A stretch of 64,000 bases of DNA from Acidobacteriota bacterium (lineage in GTDB: Bacteria > Acidobacteriota > Terriglobia > Terriglobales > Acidobacteriaceae), in NCBI GenBank assembly GCA_023410055.1, contig JAEYQK010000053.1, positions 1 to 64,000 of the forward strand, in the 5' to 3' direction. Position 1 is the first letter of the stretch. Each line of letters starts with the position of its first letter. The position numbers were made by a program, and so were the translations under genes. A model generated the notes under the pieces. It made no database searches. It was not told the DNA's origin and worked only from the letters and a program-made list of their open reading frames with translations. Shown piece by piece: positions 50,824 to 59,575 of this stretch.

Positions 50824-51222
50824 CTAGCGTTTAGGTCGAGGCCACCGCGCAACAATCGTTCCGCTAATGCCCCCTCGCGGACGCCACTCGCCACGCACTT
50901 CGGCCCAGATGGGCTTTGTCCACTTCACGACGTCTTCAAGAACCTGGTTCACGACGTTTTCCTGGAAGATGCCGAGATTGCGATAAAAGAAGAGGTATTC
51001 CTTTAGCGACTTCAATTCCAGGCAGCGCTTGTCCGGCATGTAACGGATCGAGATGCGCGCGAAGTCCGGCAGCCCAGTCTTAGGGCACACCGAGGTAAAC
51101 TCCGGATCATCAATCTCGATCTCGTATCGCGGAAACTGGTTAGGCCAGGTTTCAATCTCCGGAAAGTTCGCGTCGAGGCCCGCCTCAGCGTGTTCCGGCG
51201 TATATCTTGGTTGCTTTGCCAT
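50824..51222 (-). CDS. queF: NADPH-dependent preQ0 reductase
   Basis: 132 residues, the short unimodular (Bacillus-like) QueF type. Catalytic region FTSVCPKTGLPDFARI has the active-site cysteine, and the QueF motif is ELKSLKEYLFFYRN, followed by FQENVVNQVLEDV and GGISGTIV. It reduces 7-cyano-7-deazaguanine to preQ1 for queuosine in tRNA. Divergent from ribA over 58 bp; both pathways start from GTP. I see no preQ1 riboswitch in the short leader. Confidence 0.95.
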   Translation of the reverse strand: MAKQPRYTPEHAEAGLDANFPEIETWPNQFPRYEIEIDDPEFTSVCPKTGLPDFARISIRYMPDKRCLELKSLKEYLFFYRNLGIFQENVVNQVLEDVVKWTKPIWAEVRGEWRPRGGISGTIVARWPRPKR

Positions 51223-51280
51223 AGCTTCATTCTAGCAAGCCAAGTAGCGGCCGCCTCCAGCGCAACGTTTGCCGACTATA

Positions 51281-51925
51281 ATGGACGACGTGAGTACTTC
51301 AGATTCAATCAAGAAGATTGCCGAAGCCAACTTCCCCACCCGCTGGGGGACTTTTCGCATAATGGGCTTCGAAGGCCATTTCGGTTCCGAGGAGGATCGC
51401 CGAAAGGAAACTGCCGTTGCCCTAGTCATGGGCGACATTCATTCCGCGCCGCCGCTGGTGCGCGTTCATTCGCAATGCTTGACTGGTGACGTGTTTGGTT
51501 CGCTGCGCTGCGATTGCCGTCAGCAACTCGAATTGGCTTTAGCAATGATTGCGACCGCGGGTGCCGGGGTCCTGGTCTATGAGCATCAGGAAGGCCGCGG
51601 GATTGGGCTGATGGCCAAACTGCAGGCATATGAACTTCAGGACCAAGGCCGCGACACCGTTGAGGCCAATGTCGAGTTGGGCTTTCAGCCCGACCTCCGG
51701 CAGTATTCGCTGCCAGTCGAAATTCTGAAGTCGCTCGGAGTAAAGCAACTCAAGCTGCTTTCGAACAATCCCGATAAGGTCCGCGCTCTCGAAGTCGCGG
51801 GAATCAACGTTATCGAACGAGTGCAGTGCGAGGTTGCGCCACATCACCACACGGAGAAATACCTAACCACCAAACGCGAAAAGATGGGACACCTATTGTC
51901 GGTTCCGGCGGGAAAGAAGTCCTGA
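51281..51925 (+). CDS. ribA: GTP cyclohydrolase II
   Basis: 214 residues. Zinc cysteines in CLTGDVFGSLRCDC, the EHQEGRGIGLMAKL substrate loop, QYSLPVEILKSLGV and LLSNNPDKVRALEVAGI are complete. It opens GTP to 2,5-diamino-6-ribosylamino-pyrimidinone phosphate, the first step of riboflavin synthesis. It is a single-domain RibA, without a DHBP synthase fusion, so ribB is elsewhere. ATG 51281 is preferred to TTG 51269. Confidence 0.95.
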   Translation: MDDVSTSDSIKKIAEANFPTRWGTFRIMGFEGHFGSEEDRRKETAVALVMGDIHSAPPLVRVHSQCLTGDVFGSLRCDCRQQLELALAMIATAGAGVLVYEHQEGRGIGLMAKLQAYELQDQGRDTVEANVELGFQPDLRQYSLPVEILKSLGVKQLKLLSNNPDKVRALEVAGINVIERVQCEVAPHHHTEKYLTTKREKMGHLLSVPAGKKS

Positions 51926-51944
51926 TCTCTCTTGATGCCTAGTA

Positions 51945-52850
51945 TCAGCGAGGACGAGACGTTCTCGCTATGGCGGGCCGGGGGCCAGCGCTCCGGCCCA
52001 GCGCCTTTTGAATCTCCGTAGCATTTGCAACTGGCAACTGACCCAACGCCGCACGCGCCAATGCTAAATACACCGCACGTGCCTGCGGCACTTTCTTCAG
52101 CGCTTCCAAATGCCGCGCTATCGTAGCCACATCTCCGCGCACGAGTGGCCCGCTGAAGGCTGCTGCCGAACCGTGCGCGATGTAATTCTCGACGGTCTGT
52201 CGCAATATTGGAGCAAGAGTCTTGCGAGCCTTGGCCGGACTCAACCCGATCTGCTTCGCAACAAGATCTGCCATTGCGAGTTCGGCAATGATCAGCGGCG
52301 ACGAGAATCCACCCCAAGCGTGATACAGAGCTTTGTCGGCCTTCGCGACTGAAATAACGTCACCCTTCAGATCGCGAACGATTTTCCGCGCAGCCCGAAT
52401 GGCAGCGCTGTCGCCTTCAAGCGCAAATGTCACGCCGGCAAGCGACGGCTTCGCCGCATGAACAAAGCTCATCATTGGGTGAACGGAGGCGACGCTTGCT
52501 CCGCACTTACGCAGAGACGAAAGCTCATCGCTCGACAGCGCTCCGCTGGAGTGAAATACCAGCTTCCCTTTCCAAAGAAGATCCTCGCGTCTCGCCAGGG
52601 TCTCAGCGCAACCGCGAATCGAGGAGTCGCCAACGCAGAGCCAAACAACGTCTGATTCCAGCTTTGCGCGGCTGAGGGTATTCGTCCTTGCTCCAAGCTT
52701 TCTCGCGATTTGCCGAGCACGCCTGAGCGACTCAGCACGCTCCCGGGACACGAGTTCGTCGATCTGGTAACCGGCTTGTACAAGAGAGAAGGTCAGAGCA
52801 GAACCAAGTCGCCCCGGTCCAACGATTGTGATATTCGGCTTCTTACCCAT
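51945..52850 (-). CDS. Rossmann/DUF2520 oxidoreductase-like protein
   Basis: 301 residues. N-terminal NAD(P)-binding ITIVGPGRLGSALTFSLVQAGY, then VVWLCVGDSSIRGCAE and FHSSGALSSDEL, continuing into DUF2520 (SVHPMMSFV..., LYHAWGGFSSPLIIAELAMADLVAKQIGLS). The layout parallels ketopantoate and pyrroline-5-carboxylate reductases; the family's reaction is not established. ATG 52850 opens the Rossmann motif; an upstream start at 52913 adds 21 non-homologous residues. It ends 19 bp from the convergent ribA. Confidence 0.85.
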   Translation of the reverse strand: MGKKPNITIVGPGRLGSALTFSLVQAGYQIDELVSRERAESLRRARQIARKLGARTNTLSRAKLESDVVWLCVGDSSIRGCAETLARREDLLWKGKLVFHSSGALSSDELSSLRKCGASVASVHPMMSFVHAAKPSLAGVTFALEGDSAAIRAARKIVRDLKGDVISVAKADKALYHAWGGFSSPLIIAELAMADLVAKQIGLSPAKARKTLAPILRQTVENYIAHGSAAAFSGPLVRGDVATIARHLEALKKVPQARAVYLALARAALGQLPVANATEIQKALGRSAGPRPAIARTSRPR

Positions 52851-52932
52851 TGCCGCGCAGGATATCACCCCAAGGGCCAGAGCAAAAGAAAAGTGGCGGA
52901 CGGGGGCCGCCACTCGTTCGCAGTAGTCGTAG

Positions 52933-53184
52933 CTACGCTGCCTTCGTGTAGGCGTCGGAGCCGTGCTGTTTCACCATCTTGTTGTAGACGCCCATGATCA
53001 GAAACGCTGGCGCCCACTGTCCGACAAACAGAGCCCAGTCGTTTTTACCAACTGCCTTCAGAACTGCCGATGCCGCCATCGACCCTAGAGCAAAGGCCAG
53101 ATAGCCGCTGCTCGGGACCTTGGCCGTTTGCGACTCCAGTGCGCCGGTGAATCTGTCCTCAGGATATCCTTGTTCCACTTTCAT
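52933..53184 (-). CDS. Small two-helix membrane protein
   Basis: 83 residues with two hydrophobic segments (YLAFALGSMAASAVLKAVG and WALFVGQWAPAFLIMGVYNKMV). Charged N-terminus (MKVEQGYPEDRF), no known domain. The good start and lack of overlap make it a real gene. It is on the strand of the Rossmann gene but 82 bp upstream of it. Function unknown. Confidence 0.7.
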   Translation of the reverse strand: MKVEQGYPEDRFTGALESQTAKVPSSGYLAFALGSMAASAVLKAVGKNDWALFVGQWAPAFLIMGVYNKMVKQHGSDAYTKAA

Positions 53185-53343
53185 TCGATTCCTCTCGCGG
53201 AAGGTATTTTCGTGGTTGGATGGACAACAGCCGTCGTGGGAAACTCACGGATTCCAGCCAGCTCAGCTTTGTTTTCACACCGTGAAAAGCCTTCGCCTAA
53301 CGGTTTTTCCTCAAGCTACAAACCTGCTCGGAAGTGGCTTACT

Positions 53344-53940
53344 ATGAAATCCATGGCTAGACAGGCAAAGAAGCGAGAAGCTCAATCCGAAAACAAAGTG
53401 AAAGTTCTGTCCTCCCGGGCCGTTTACCGCGGCAAAGTATTTCACGTCACCCAAGACGAAATCATTGAACCGAACGGGGTGCACGCCGTTCGCGATGTCA
53501 TCCGTCACTCTGGATCAGTCGTGATTCTGGCGGTCGATGACTCCCGTTCTGAACCGCGAGTGCTCCTTATCCGCCAGTACCGCTACTGTGCCGAGGACTA
53601 CCTTTGGGAACTTCCCGCCGGGCGCATTGATGAAGGCGAGGACGCTCTCGCTGGCGCCAAGCGCGAGTTGATGGAAGAGACGGGCTACACGGCGTCCAAG
53701 TGGAAGCAATCACTCTTCTTTTATCCCAGCCCCGGGTTCCTGAACGAAACCATGGCCGTCTATCTTGCCGAAGGTCTCACGAAGGGTAAAGCTCAGCCCG
53801 AGGAAGACGAACAAATCACGGCCAGGTTTTTTCCGCTCTCGTCTGCGGTGAAGCTCGTAACCCGAGGCAAGGTGAAGGATGGCAAAACCATCGCCGGAGT
53901 GCTCTGGCTGGCAGCTCGGAACCGTGAAACCCGCGTCTGA
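53344..53940 (+). CDS. Nudix hydrolase, ADP-ribose pyrophosphatase-like
   Basis: 198 residues. Full Nudix box GRIDEGEDALAGAKRELMEETGY (Gx5Ex7REUxEExGU), preceded by VLLIRQYRYCAEDYLWELPAG and followed by FYPSPGFLNETMAVYLAEGL, which is the spacing of NudF/ADP-sugar pyrophosphatases. Probably hydrolyses ADP-ribose or related ADP-sugars. Start ATG 53344 (or ATG 53353); the frame stays open far upstream, but that part overlaps the divergent membrane gene and is not homologous. Confidence 0.88.
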   Translation: MKSMARQAKKREAQSENKVKVLSSRAVYRGKVFHVTQDEIIEPNGVHAVRDVIRHSGSVVILAVDDSRSEPRVLLIRQYRYCAEDYLWELPAGRIDEGEDALAGAKRELMEETGYTASKWKQSLFFYPSPGFLNETMAVYLAEGLTKGKAQPEEDEQITARFFPLSSAVKLVTRGKVKDGKTIAGVLWLAARNRETRV

Positions 53941-54140
53941 CGCGGCTTTCCGCATTTACTGGCTTGACAATGGCAAGTAAATAACACAGAATTGCAGAAA
54001 ATGCTGTTGATCGAGTTTTCCCAAAGGCCGCACGGCTGCCCGACCTGTGCCGCTGCCACCTGGGCGTTCATTCGCTCGGTCGACGACAAACGTCAGACCC
54101 GAAGCAACAGAGGCGACGGGAATAGCACGGAGGAAGGTAA
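53941..54140 (+). other. Leader region of the cold-shock gene
   Basis: 200 bp without a gene. It ends with GGAGGAAGG just before GTG 54141. Cold-shock genes often have long, structured leaders that act as RNA thermosensors; the length permits this, but no specific structure was established. Confidence 0.35.
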
Positions 54141-54353
54141 GTGTCTCGGATCAAAGGAAAAGTAAAGTGGTTCAACAATGCGAAGGGGTTCGGGTTCATC
54201 GGACGCGATGACGGTCCAGATGTCTTCGTACACTACAGCGCTATCACTTCAGAGGGTTACAAAAGCTTGCAGGAAGGTGATGATGTCGAATTCGAGATCG
54301 TCCAGGGCCAGAAAGGACCGCAGGCAGGCAACGTAGTGAAAGTCGAAGCGTAA
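54141..54353 (+). CDS. Cold-shock domain protein (CspA family)
   Basis: 70 residues, one cold-shock domain. RNP1 KGFGFIGRDD and RNP2 DVFVHYSAI are intact, with GKVKWFNNAKGFGFI at the start. It binds single-stranded nucleic acid as an RNA chaperone. GTG 54141 follows a strong ribosome-binding site. Monocistronic, with its own terminator. Confidence 0.96.
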   Translation: MSRIKGKVKWFNNAKGFGFIGRDDGPDVFVHYSAITSEGYKSLQEGDDVEFEIVQGQKGPQAGNVVKVEA

Positions 54354-54383
54354 TCTTAGGCCCCCAGCCAGAAAGGCTTTCTT

Positions 54384-54406
54384 AACCCAGCTGCATAAGC
54401 TGGGTT
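54384..54406 (+). terminator. Terminator of the cold-shock gene
   Basis: Perfect 9-bp stem AACCCAGCT/AGCTGGGTT, 5-nt loop, followed by TCTTGTTT. Confidence 0.9.
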
Positions 54407-54464
54407 TCTTGTTTCTGTCGATGAACAGCGAACTGCGATCGCCTTTAGCTACTACAATCTTGTT

Positions 54465-56246
54465 ATGAGCACGAGTCAACCGCTGCCAGCTCCCGTCCGG
54501 CAGATCGACAATAAAGCTATCGCCAACATCCTTTACGAGACCGCCGACCTTATGGAGGTCAACGGGGACGACTCGTTCCGCATACGCTCCTACCGCCGGG
54601 GAGCAGAGGCACTCGAAGCCTTACCGCAGCAGGTTGTGGACTTGCTTGCGGAAGGAGACAAGAAGCTGCTCGAGGTTCCCGGAATTGGAAAAGGTATGCT
54701 GGCGAACATCAAGGAAGTCCTGCAGACGGGGCGTCTTGCGCTTCACAGCGAACTGCTCGAAAAGTATCAGCCGTCCATGCTTGAACTGCTGAAGATACAA
54801 GGGCTGGGCCCTAAGACGATCGCGCTTATCTGGAGCACCTATAAGGTCTGCGATATTGATGGAGTAGCCAAACTCGCACGCGAAGGCCAGATCCGCACGC
54901 TACCTCGCATGGGCGAGAAGGCAGAACAGAAGATACTGAAGTCGATCGAAACCTATCGCAACATCGCCGGACGGTTCACGCTGGATGAAGCCGATCGCAC
55001 TGCCGACAAGTTGATTGCTCATCTTCAGTCCATCCGCGGGATCGACAAGATAACACCCGCCGGATCGCTGCGCCGCGGTCGTGAAACGGTAGGAGACCTC
55101 GACATTCTCATCACCGGCGAAGCCTGTTGCGAAGAAACATCTCGCGTCGAAATCATCGAGCACATCCTTACATTGCCCGGCATCCTCGACGTTCTCGCCA
55201 AAGGCGACAACAAGGTCAGCTTCAAACTTCGTTCCGGGATGCAGGTCGACGTGCGCCTGCTTCCGCCCGATTCTTTCGGCGCGGCCATGCAGTACTTCAC
55301 GGGGTCGAAGTCGCACAACGTCTCTCTGCGCCAACGTGCATTGAAAATGGGATTCACGCTGAACGAATACGGCCTGTCTGAACTTGAAGGCGGCAAACGC
55401 GTCGCGGGTAAAACGGAAGAGGAGATTTACGCCAAGCTCGGCCTTGATTGCATTCCGCCTGAACTCCGCGAAAACTGCGGCGAAATCGAGGCTGCCGAGT
55501 CGAACACGCTTCCTCGCCTCATCACGGTTGCCGATATTCAAGGTGACGTGCACATGCACACCATCGAAACCGATGGCCGCTGCACGATCGAAGAGATGGC
55601 CCAGGCTGCAAAAGATCGCGGCTATAAGTACATGGCCATTACGGACCATACGAAGAACCTTGCCTTTGCCAACGGTCTCGACGACAAGCGCGCTCTCGAA
55701 CATATCCGCCGCATTCACGAGGCAAACGATCGAACCGGGGGCATCAGAATCTTCGCCGGGATTGAGGTCGACATTCTAGCCGACGGCGCCCTCGATCTCT
55801 CGGACTCAGTGCTTGAGCAGATGGATGTGGTTATTGCCAGCATCCATTCCCATTTCAATCAGGAACCGGCCCAGCTCACGGACCGCCTGCTTCGTACGAT
55901 TGAAAACAAGAACGTGTCCATCATCGGCCACCCGACCGGACGCATTCTGCTGCGGAGAGACGGATACAGCTACGACATGGATGCCGTGCTCAAAGCCGCC
56001 GCTACCGCCCGATGTGCAATGGAATTGAACGCTTACCCCGACCGGCTTGATCTGTGCGACCGTCATCTACGCATGGCAAAAGAACGCGGTGTGAAGCTGG
56101 TCATTAATACCGATTCTCACCACACTTCCCACATGGAAAAAATCAAGTACGGAATCCTGCAGGCTCGCCGGGCTTGGCTGGGTCCGGCGGACATTCTGAA
56201 TACAGCGCCGGAGGAAAAGTTTGCATCTGCCATGAAGCGGGTATAA
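54465..56246 (+). CDS. polX: DNA polymerase X with PHP domain
   Basis: 593 residues, the usual bacterial PolX length. N-terminal helix-hairpin-helix 8-kDa-like domain (IANILYETADLMEVNGDDSFRIRSYRRGAEAL; EVPGIGKGMLANI), polymerase palm with GSLRRGRETVGDLDILITG (about 198-216, catalytic Asp pair), and a C-terminal PHP domain with metal ligands in GDVHMHTIETDGRC and MAITDHTKN (from about 361). Repairs short gaps and has 3'-5' exonuclease activity in the PHP domain. Sequence complete. Confidence 0.95.
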   Translation: MSTSQPLPAPVRQIDNKAIANILYETADLMEVNGDDSFRIRSYRRGAEALEALPQQVVDLLAEGDKKLLEVPGIGKGMLANIKEVLQTGRLALHSELLEKYQPSMLELLKIQGLGPKTIALIWSTYKVCDIDGVAKLAREGQIRTLPRMGEKAEQKILKSIETYRNIAGRFTLDEADRTADKLIAHLQSIRGIDKITPAGSLRRGRETVGDLDILITGEACCEETSRVEIIEHILTLPGILDVLAKGDNKVSFKLRSGMQVDVRLLPPDSFGAAMQYFTGSKSHNVSLRQRALKMGFTLNEYGLSELEGGKRVAGKTEEEIYAKLGLDCIPPELRENCGEIEAAESNTLPRLITVADIQGDVHMHTIETDGRCTIEEMAQAAKDRGYKYMAITDHTKNLAFANGLDDKRALEHIRRIHEANDRTGGIRIFAGIEVDILADGALDLSDSVLEQMDVVIASIHSHFNQEPAQLTDRLLRTIENKNVSIIGHPTGRILLRRDGYSYDMDAVLKAAATARCAMELNAYPDRLDLCDRHLRMAKERGVKLVINTDSHHTSHMEKIKYGILQARRAWLGPADILNTAPEEKFASAMKRV

Positions 56247-56248
56247 GC

Positions 56249-56299
56249 TTCTGCCGGATAGAGCCGCATGCGCGGCGGCTATATCCGAATCCGGCAGAA
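56249..56299. terminator. Long hairpin after polX
   Basis: 11-bp perfect outer stem TTCTGCCGGAT/ATCCGGCAGAA enclosing an inner AGCCGC/GCGGCT stem. No T-run follows, so it may be a weak terminator or a REP-like extragenic element. Confidence 0.55.
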
Positions 56300-56391
56300 C
56301 AGGGGCGTTAGGCAGCATGCCTTCAACCTGTCTACTCTGACGTGCGGTCCTCGCCCTTCATCCCTCGACATCATCGCGCGAGGAGGGTTCT

Positions 56392-56964
56392 ATGGCAGCA
56401 CCGGACAGAAACCCTGAACCACATTCCTTTACGTCCGCTGACAACAAGCCTGTCTTTGTTCCAGAGGAAATTGATAGTACAAAATGGCAGATGCCCCCGT
56501 GGACACCGATTGGCATCGCGCTGCTGGTGATCCTGATAGCGATGGGGATCATCGCTTATGTGACTCGTCCCACACCGAAGATCGCGGGCACCATCGACGA
56601 TGTGTACGCGGCCGCTATGTCCGACAACAGCGTACTCGTCACCATCAAGCTGAACATACAGAATGTCGGCGGCAAGTCATTGTGGATTCACCATATCTCT
56701 ACCAAGCTCGTGACGGACAAGGGCGAATTCACCGATGATGCAGCAAACGCATCCGACTTTCCGCGCTATATATCGGGCTACCCAGACCTGCGCTCACACA
56801 CAATCACGCCCATCAAAGCTGAAGACAAGATCGATCCTGGCATGCAGGAACGAGGCAGCATCATCGTTGCGTTCCCCGTATCGCTGCAGGACTTTAATGC
56901 GAGAAAGTCGATTTCCGTAATCGTCAAGCCATACGATCAGAACTCGGTGACCATCACGAAGTAG
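56392..56964 (+). CDS. Hypothetical membrane-anchored protein
   Basis: 190 residues. A soluble 40-residue N-terminus, one membrane helix (IGIALLVILIAMGIIAYV, about 43-60), then a beta-rich extracytoplasmic domain (VLVTIKLNIQNVGGKSLWIHHISTKLVTDKGEFTDDA...GSIIVAFPVSLQDFNARKSISVIVKPY). The pattern resembles LEA14/DUF4352-like Ig folds but I cannot assign it firmly. ATG 56392 follows AGGAGGG. Followed by a strong terminator. Confidence 0.75.
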   Translation: MAAPDRNPEPHSFTSADNKPVFVPEEIDSTKWQMPPWTPIGIALLVILIAMGIIAYVTRPTPKIAGTIDDVYAAAMSDNSVLVTIKLNIQNVGGKSLWIHHISTKLVTDKGEFTDDAANASDFPRYISGYPDLRSHTITPIKAEDKIDPGMQERGSIIVAFPVSLQDFNARKSISVIVKPYDQNSVTITK

Positions 56965-56980
56965 ACGAAGCAACCGCCCA

Positions 56981-57008
56981 AAGGGCCTCCGATAGTCAGG
57001 AGGCCCTT
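56981..57008. terminator. Bidirectional terminator
   Basis: 10-bp stem AAGGGCCTCC/GGAGGCCCTT, 8-nt loop, followed by TCTTCAATT. Lies between two convergent genes. Confidence 0.88.
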
Positions 57009-57021
57009 CTTCAATTATGTT

Positions 57022-57543
57022 CTACTGCTTCTTCTGGAGAAACTTCAGGCGCCTGTGGGGAATGGTTCGCTCATCAACATCGTCATACTTCAGCATGCTG
57101 ATTGAACCATCCACCTCGAGCACTCCCAACATTACATCGCTGACATTGCCAATCGCGTGTTCTCTGAGGGCGCGCTGCAGCTCGTCCAGGCTGACGTGTT
57201 CGCGTGCCATATGGGCTTCGACCACTTTGCCGTCATAGATCAGCAGCGTCGGCGAGCCCTCGATCCATTTCCGAAAGCGCCTGTTCACGCCCACGTATTC
57301 CGCGATCACGTAGTTCAGCAACAAGAGCGTCCCGGCAGCTGCGACGCCGCCGATCAGAGAAGTGTCAGGTCCGGTCATGGCGTTCTGCACAGCGTTGCTG
57401 AGCAAGAGCAGGAGCGTCAGATCGAATGGCGTCATCTGGCCAACCTCTCGCTTCCCGCTTAATCGAACGCCCAGCAGAATGATGACGTAAACCGCTAGTG
57501 TACGCAGAACGATTTGTCCCACCACCGGCCAGCTCGTGAGCAT
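57022..57543 (-). CDS. DUF421/YetF-like membrane protein
   Basis: 173 residues. Three N-terminal helices (VLRTLAVYVIILLGVRLSGKREVGQMTPFDLTLLLLLSNAVQNAM; AAGTLLLLNYVIAEYVG) and then the conserved cytoplasmic DUF421 domain (EGSPTLLIYDGKVVEAHMAREHVSLDELQRALREHAIGNVSDVMLGVLEVDGSISML). Role unknown; related Bacillus YetF proteins are linked to spore or membrane functions. Alone on its strand. Confidence 0.88.
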   Translation of the reverse strand: MLTSWPVVGQIVLRTLAVYVIILLGVRLSGKREVGQMTPFDLTLLLLLSNAVQNAMTGPDTSLIGGVAAAGTLLLLNYVIAEYVGVNRRFRKWIEGSPTLLIYDGKVVEAHMAREHVSLDELQRALREHAIGNVSDVMLGVLEVDGSISMLKYDDVDERTIPHRRLKFLQKKQ

Positions 57544-57636
57544 CGCAACATCTCCTTTTCGACCGCATTTCAGCGAAAACGCGAATGGCCTCCATTGGAG
57601 GCCATTCTTAACGTGAGTACGGATATCACGTGCCAG

Positions 57637-58455
57637 CTATTTCGCGGCAGCACCCATGCCCTTCGGTGTCGCAATGTAGCCCGATACCTTGTTCTTTTCC
57701 ATTGTGAAGACGACCAACTCATACAACTGGCGGTCGCGTCCCGTGTAAAACTGCAGCGGCTCCATCATGTTGCGATCTTTCTTCTCGATGGTCTTGTCGT
57801 CAGCAAGAACGTTCAAGGTGAACTTGCCCTTCTTGACGTCCACTTTCCTCAGTTCCAGACTCACGGTCGAAACTGGAGTTGGCTTCTGTCCCTTAATGAT
57901 CGTGAATTCCGCATAGTTCTTGTCGCCTTTGTGCTTCAAGAACTCAAGCTCCTCGGAATTATGCGCGACGAGACCGCTCTGAATATTGAGGTCACCGATG
58001 GTCTTTTCCAGCTTCATCTTTGTGGCTTCAAGATCGGTCTTCGTGGTAGCGATATCGGTCTTTGCGCCTCCGAGGTCCGACTTTACGCCGGCTACTTGCT
58101 CGTTCACCTGACCGATAGCAGCCTTCTGTTCCTTGGCCAGACGCGCTTCAGCTAACCGCTGCTTCGCTTCCAGATCCTTTGTGCGGTCGGCGAGCCTGCT
58201 CTGGAACTCCTGCTCGGTCATGCCGAGCTTGGACGCGAGCTCCTCAGTCGATGCCTTCAGGCTGGTTTCGTCAGTCGCCAAGCGCTTGGCCAGCGTCTTG
58301 GTATCGGCAGCGTTTACCTGCTGCGCTTTCTCCAGGTTCGAGACTTGCACAAACAAGTAGATATTCAGGGCCAGGGAGATTACTGCAATAATTCCAACAA
58401 CGATTACGATGTTACGCAGTGCACTGCTGGTCTCCGGGATTTCGCCTTCTGCCAT
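57637..58455 (-). CDS. Membrane-anchored coiled-coil protein
   Basis: 272 residues. One membrane helix (IVIVVGIIAVISLALNIYLFV, about 15-35), a long coiled coil of heptads (QQVNAADTKTLAKRLATDETSLKASTEELASKL... to about residue 175), and a C-terminal beta-rich domain (NYAEFTIIKGQKPTPVSTVSLELRKVDVKKGKFTLNVLADDKTIEKKDRNMMEPLQFYTGRDRQLYELVVFTMEKNKVSGYI). Not recognised. ATG 58455 has GAGG five bases upstream; ATG 58470 is possible. Confidence 0.75.
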   Translation of the reverse strand: MAEGEIPETSSALRNIVIVVGIIAVISLALNIYLFVQVSNLEKAQQVNAADTKTLAKRLATDETSLKASTEELASKLGMTEQEFQSRLADRTKDLEAKQRLAEARLAKEQKAAIGQVNEQVAGVKSDLGGAKTDIATTKTDLEATKMKLEKTIGDLNIQSGLVAHNSEELEFLKHKGDKNYAEFTIIKGQKPTPVSTVSLELRKVDVKKGKFTLNVLADDKTIEKKDRNMMEPLQFYTGRDRQLYELVVFTMEKNKVSGYIATPKGMGAAAK

Positions 58456-58896
58456 AAGCACCTCATTCATTCCTTGACCGCCGTCAGGCTGTTCGTCAAG
58501 TCGCGATTTACGCGGGGATTTTGTCCGAACCACGTAATTCTTGCAGCAGAGCTGTCCCAAGTCAATGAAATGCGCGAAGCGGCAACCGATGCTCCTCGCC
58601 CGCATCTAAAAGCAGCAGAACAGGTTTAAGAACAATTCTGGGAAATTTTGCCTTAGTACCGTCGGTTCAGCAGCTTTGGGCAGCAGGAGTGCTGCACTAT
58701 GGTAATTGAGTTTCCGGAATTTGTTCGCAGTCCGGAACTACTGTTGCTATGGAGTTGAGCAGAAGCAGTTTTGCAATTCAGCAGCAGGGTAACTAACACA
58801 GCGTGATGGCACCCCGTAAGAAGACTAGAACCGACGATGAGAAGATAGGTGCCTAGTTTGTCACGCGTTCTACATTGCAGTCGGAGCAGGAACATA
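58456..58896. other. Gene-free region between divergent genes
   Basis: 441 bp between the coiled-coil gene and the sortase-substrate gene. It should hold both promoters. I see a short inverted repeat GCAGCA/TGCTGC with a GGAG loop at 58680-58695 and several CAGCAG motifs, but no ORF with a domain. Confidence 0.5.
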
Positions 58897-59499
58897 ATGA
58901 CCGCCCTCAAGGTAACTCTGGCAATCGTGCTGGCTTTCGGTGTCGGCGTGTTTGCATATGCGCAATCGCCGCCTGAAACCGGCCCAAACACGGTAGTGGC
59001 CCCGAATTTACGAATCGTCTCGCCTCAGCAGGGCCAGGGACTTCCGACGAACTACGTCACAATCCAGTATGAAGTGCCAAGTCCGGCGACTGCAGCAGGC
59101 GATAGGCCGACGTTCAATGTCTCTCTTGATGGCGGAGATCCGGTACAAACATCCAACACGAGTCACACGTTTACCAGCCTTACTCCTGGCCAACACACGA
59201 TTGCAGTACAGATGGTCGATGCGAACAGCCTTCCGGTCGCCGGAACACTGACGCAGGTTCAGTTTGTGGTGGCCACCCCACAGAACGCTCCCGGGCGCGA
59301 TCAGTTGAGTCCTCAAGCCCAGCAGACTCCTAAGTCACGCGAAATCGGCACCGGTAGCCGAGAGGCCGCGAGTGCGACGCAGAGCACAAACTCGCAGGAT
59401 GCGAACCTTCCGTCGAGCGGAAGCGCCTTGCCGCTTCTCTCTGTCATAGGCTTTGGAGTACTGGTTGGAGGAATAGCCTCGGCTCTGAAGACGCGCTAG
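58897..59499 (+). CDS. Secreted protein with C-terminal sortase-type sorting signal
   Basis: 200 residues. Signal peptide (VTLAIVLAFGVGVFAYAQS), an Ig/Big-like domain (NLRIVSPQQGQGLPTNYVTIQYEVPS...TFNVSLDGGDPVQTSNTSHTFTSLTPGQHTIAVQMVDANS), a Ser/Thr/Gln-rich linker, then LPSSGS (171-176) followed by a hydrophobic helix (ALPLLSVIGFGVLVGGIASAL) and a basic end KTR. That is the layout of an LPxTG-type cell-wall sorting signal with Ser for Thr. The next gene encodes a sortase, so this is its likely substrate. ATG 58897. Confidence 0.8.
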   Translation: MTALKVTLAIVLAFGVGVFAYAQSPPETGPNTVVAPNLRIVSPQQGQGLPTNYVTIQYEVPSPATAAGDRPTFNVSLDGGDPVQTSNTSHTFTSLTPGQHTIAVQMVDANSLPVAGTLTQVQFVVATPQNAPGRDQLSPQAQQTPKSREIGTGSREAASATQSTNSQDANLPSSGSALPLLSVIGFGVLVGGIASALKTR

Positions 59500-59575
59500 C
59501 CAGCAACCCTAGTCCCGGTACTTTCGATTTCTGCATCGTAAGAACGCACGGAGTATCCGTTCCTAGGCGCAGGGT

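Noticed and set aside
54900..55718. 272-codon minus-strand frame inside polX
   Set aside because: Antisense to the conserved polymerase and PHP domains; composition typical of a shadow frame.
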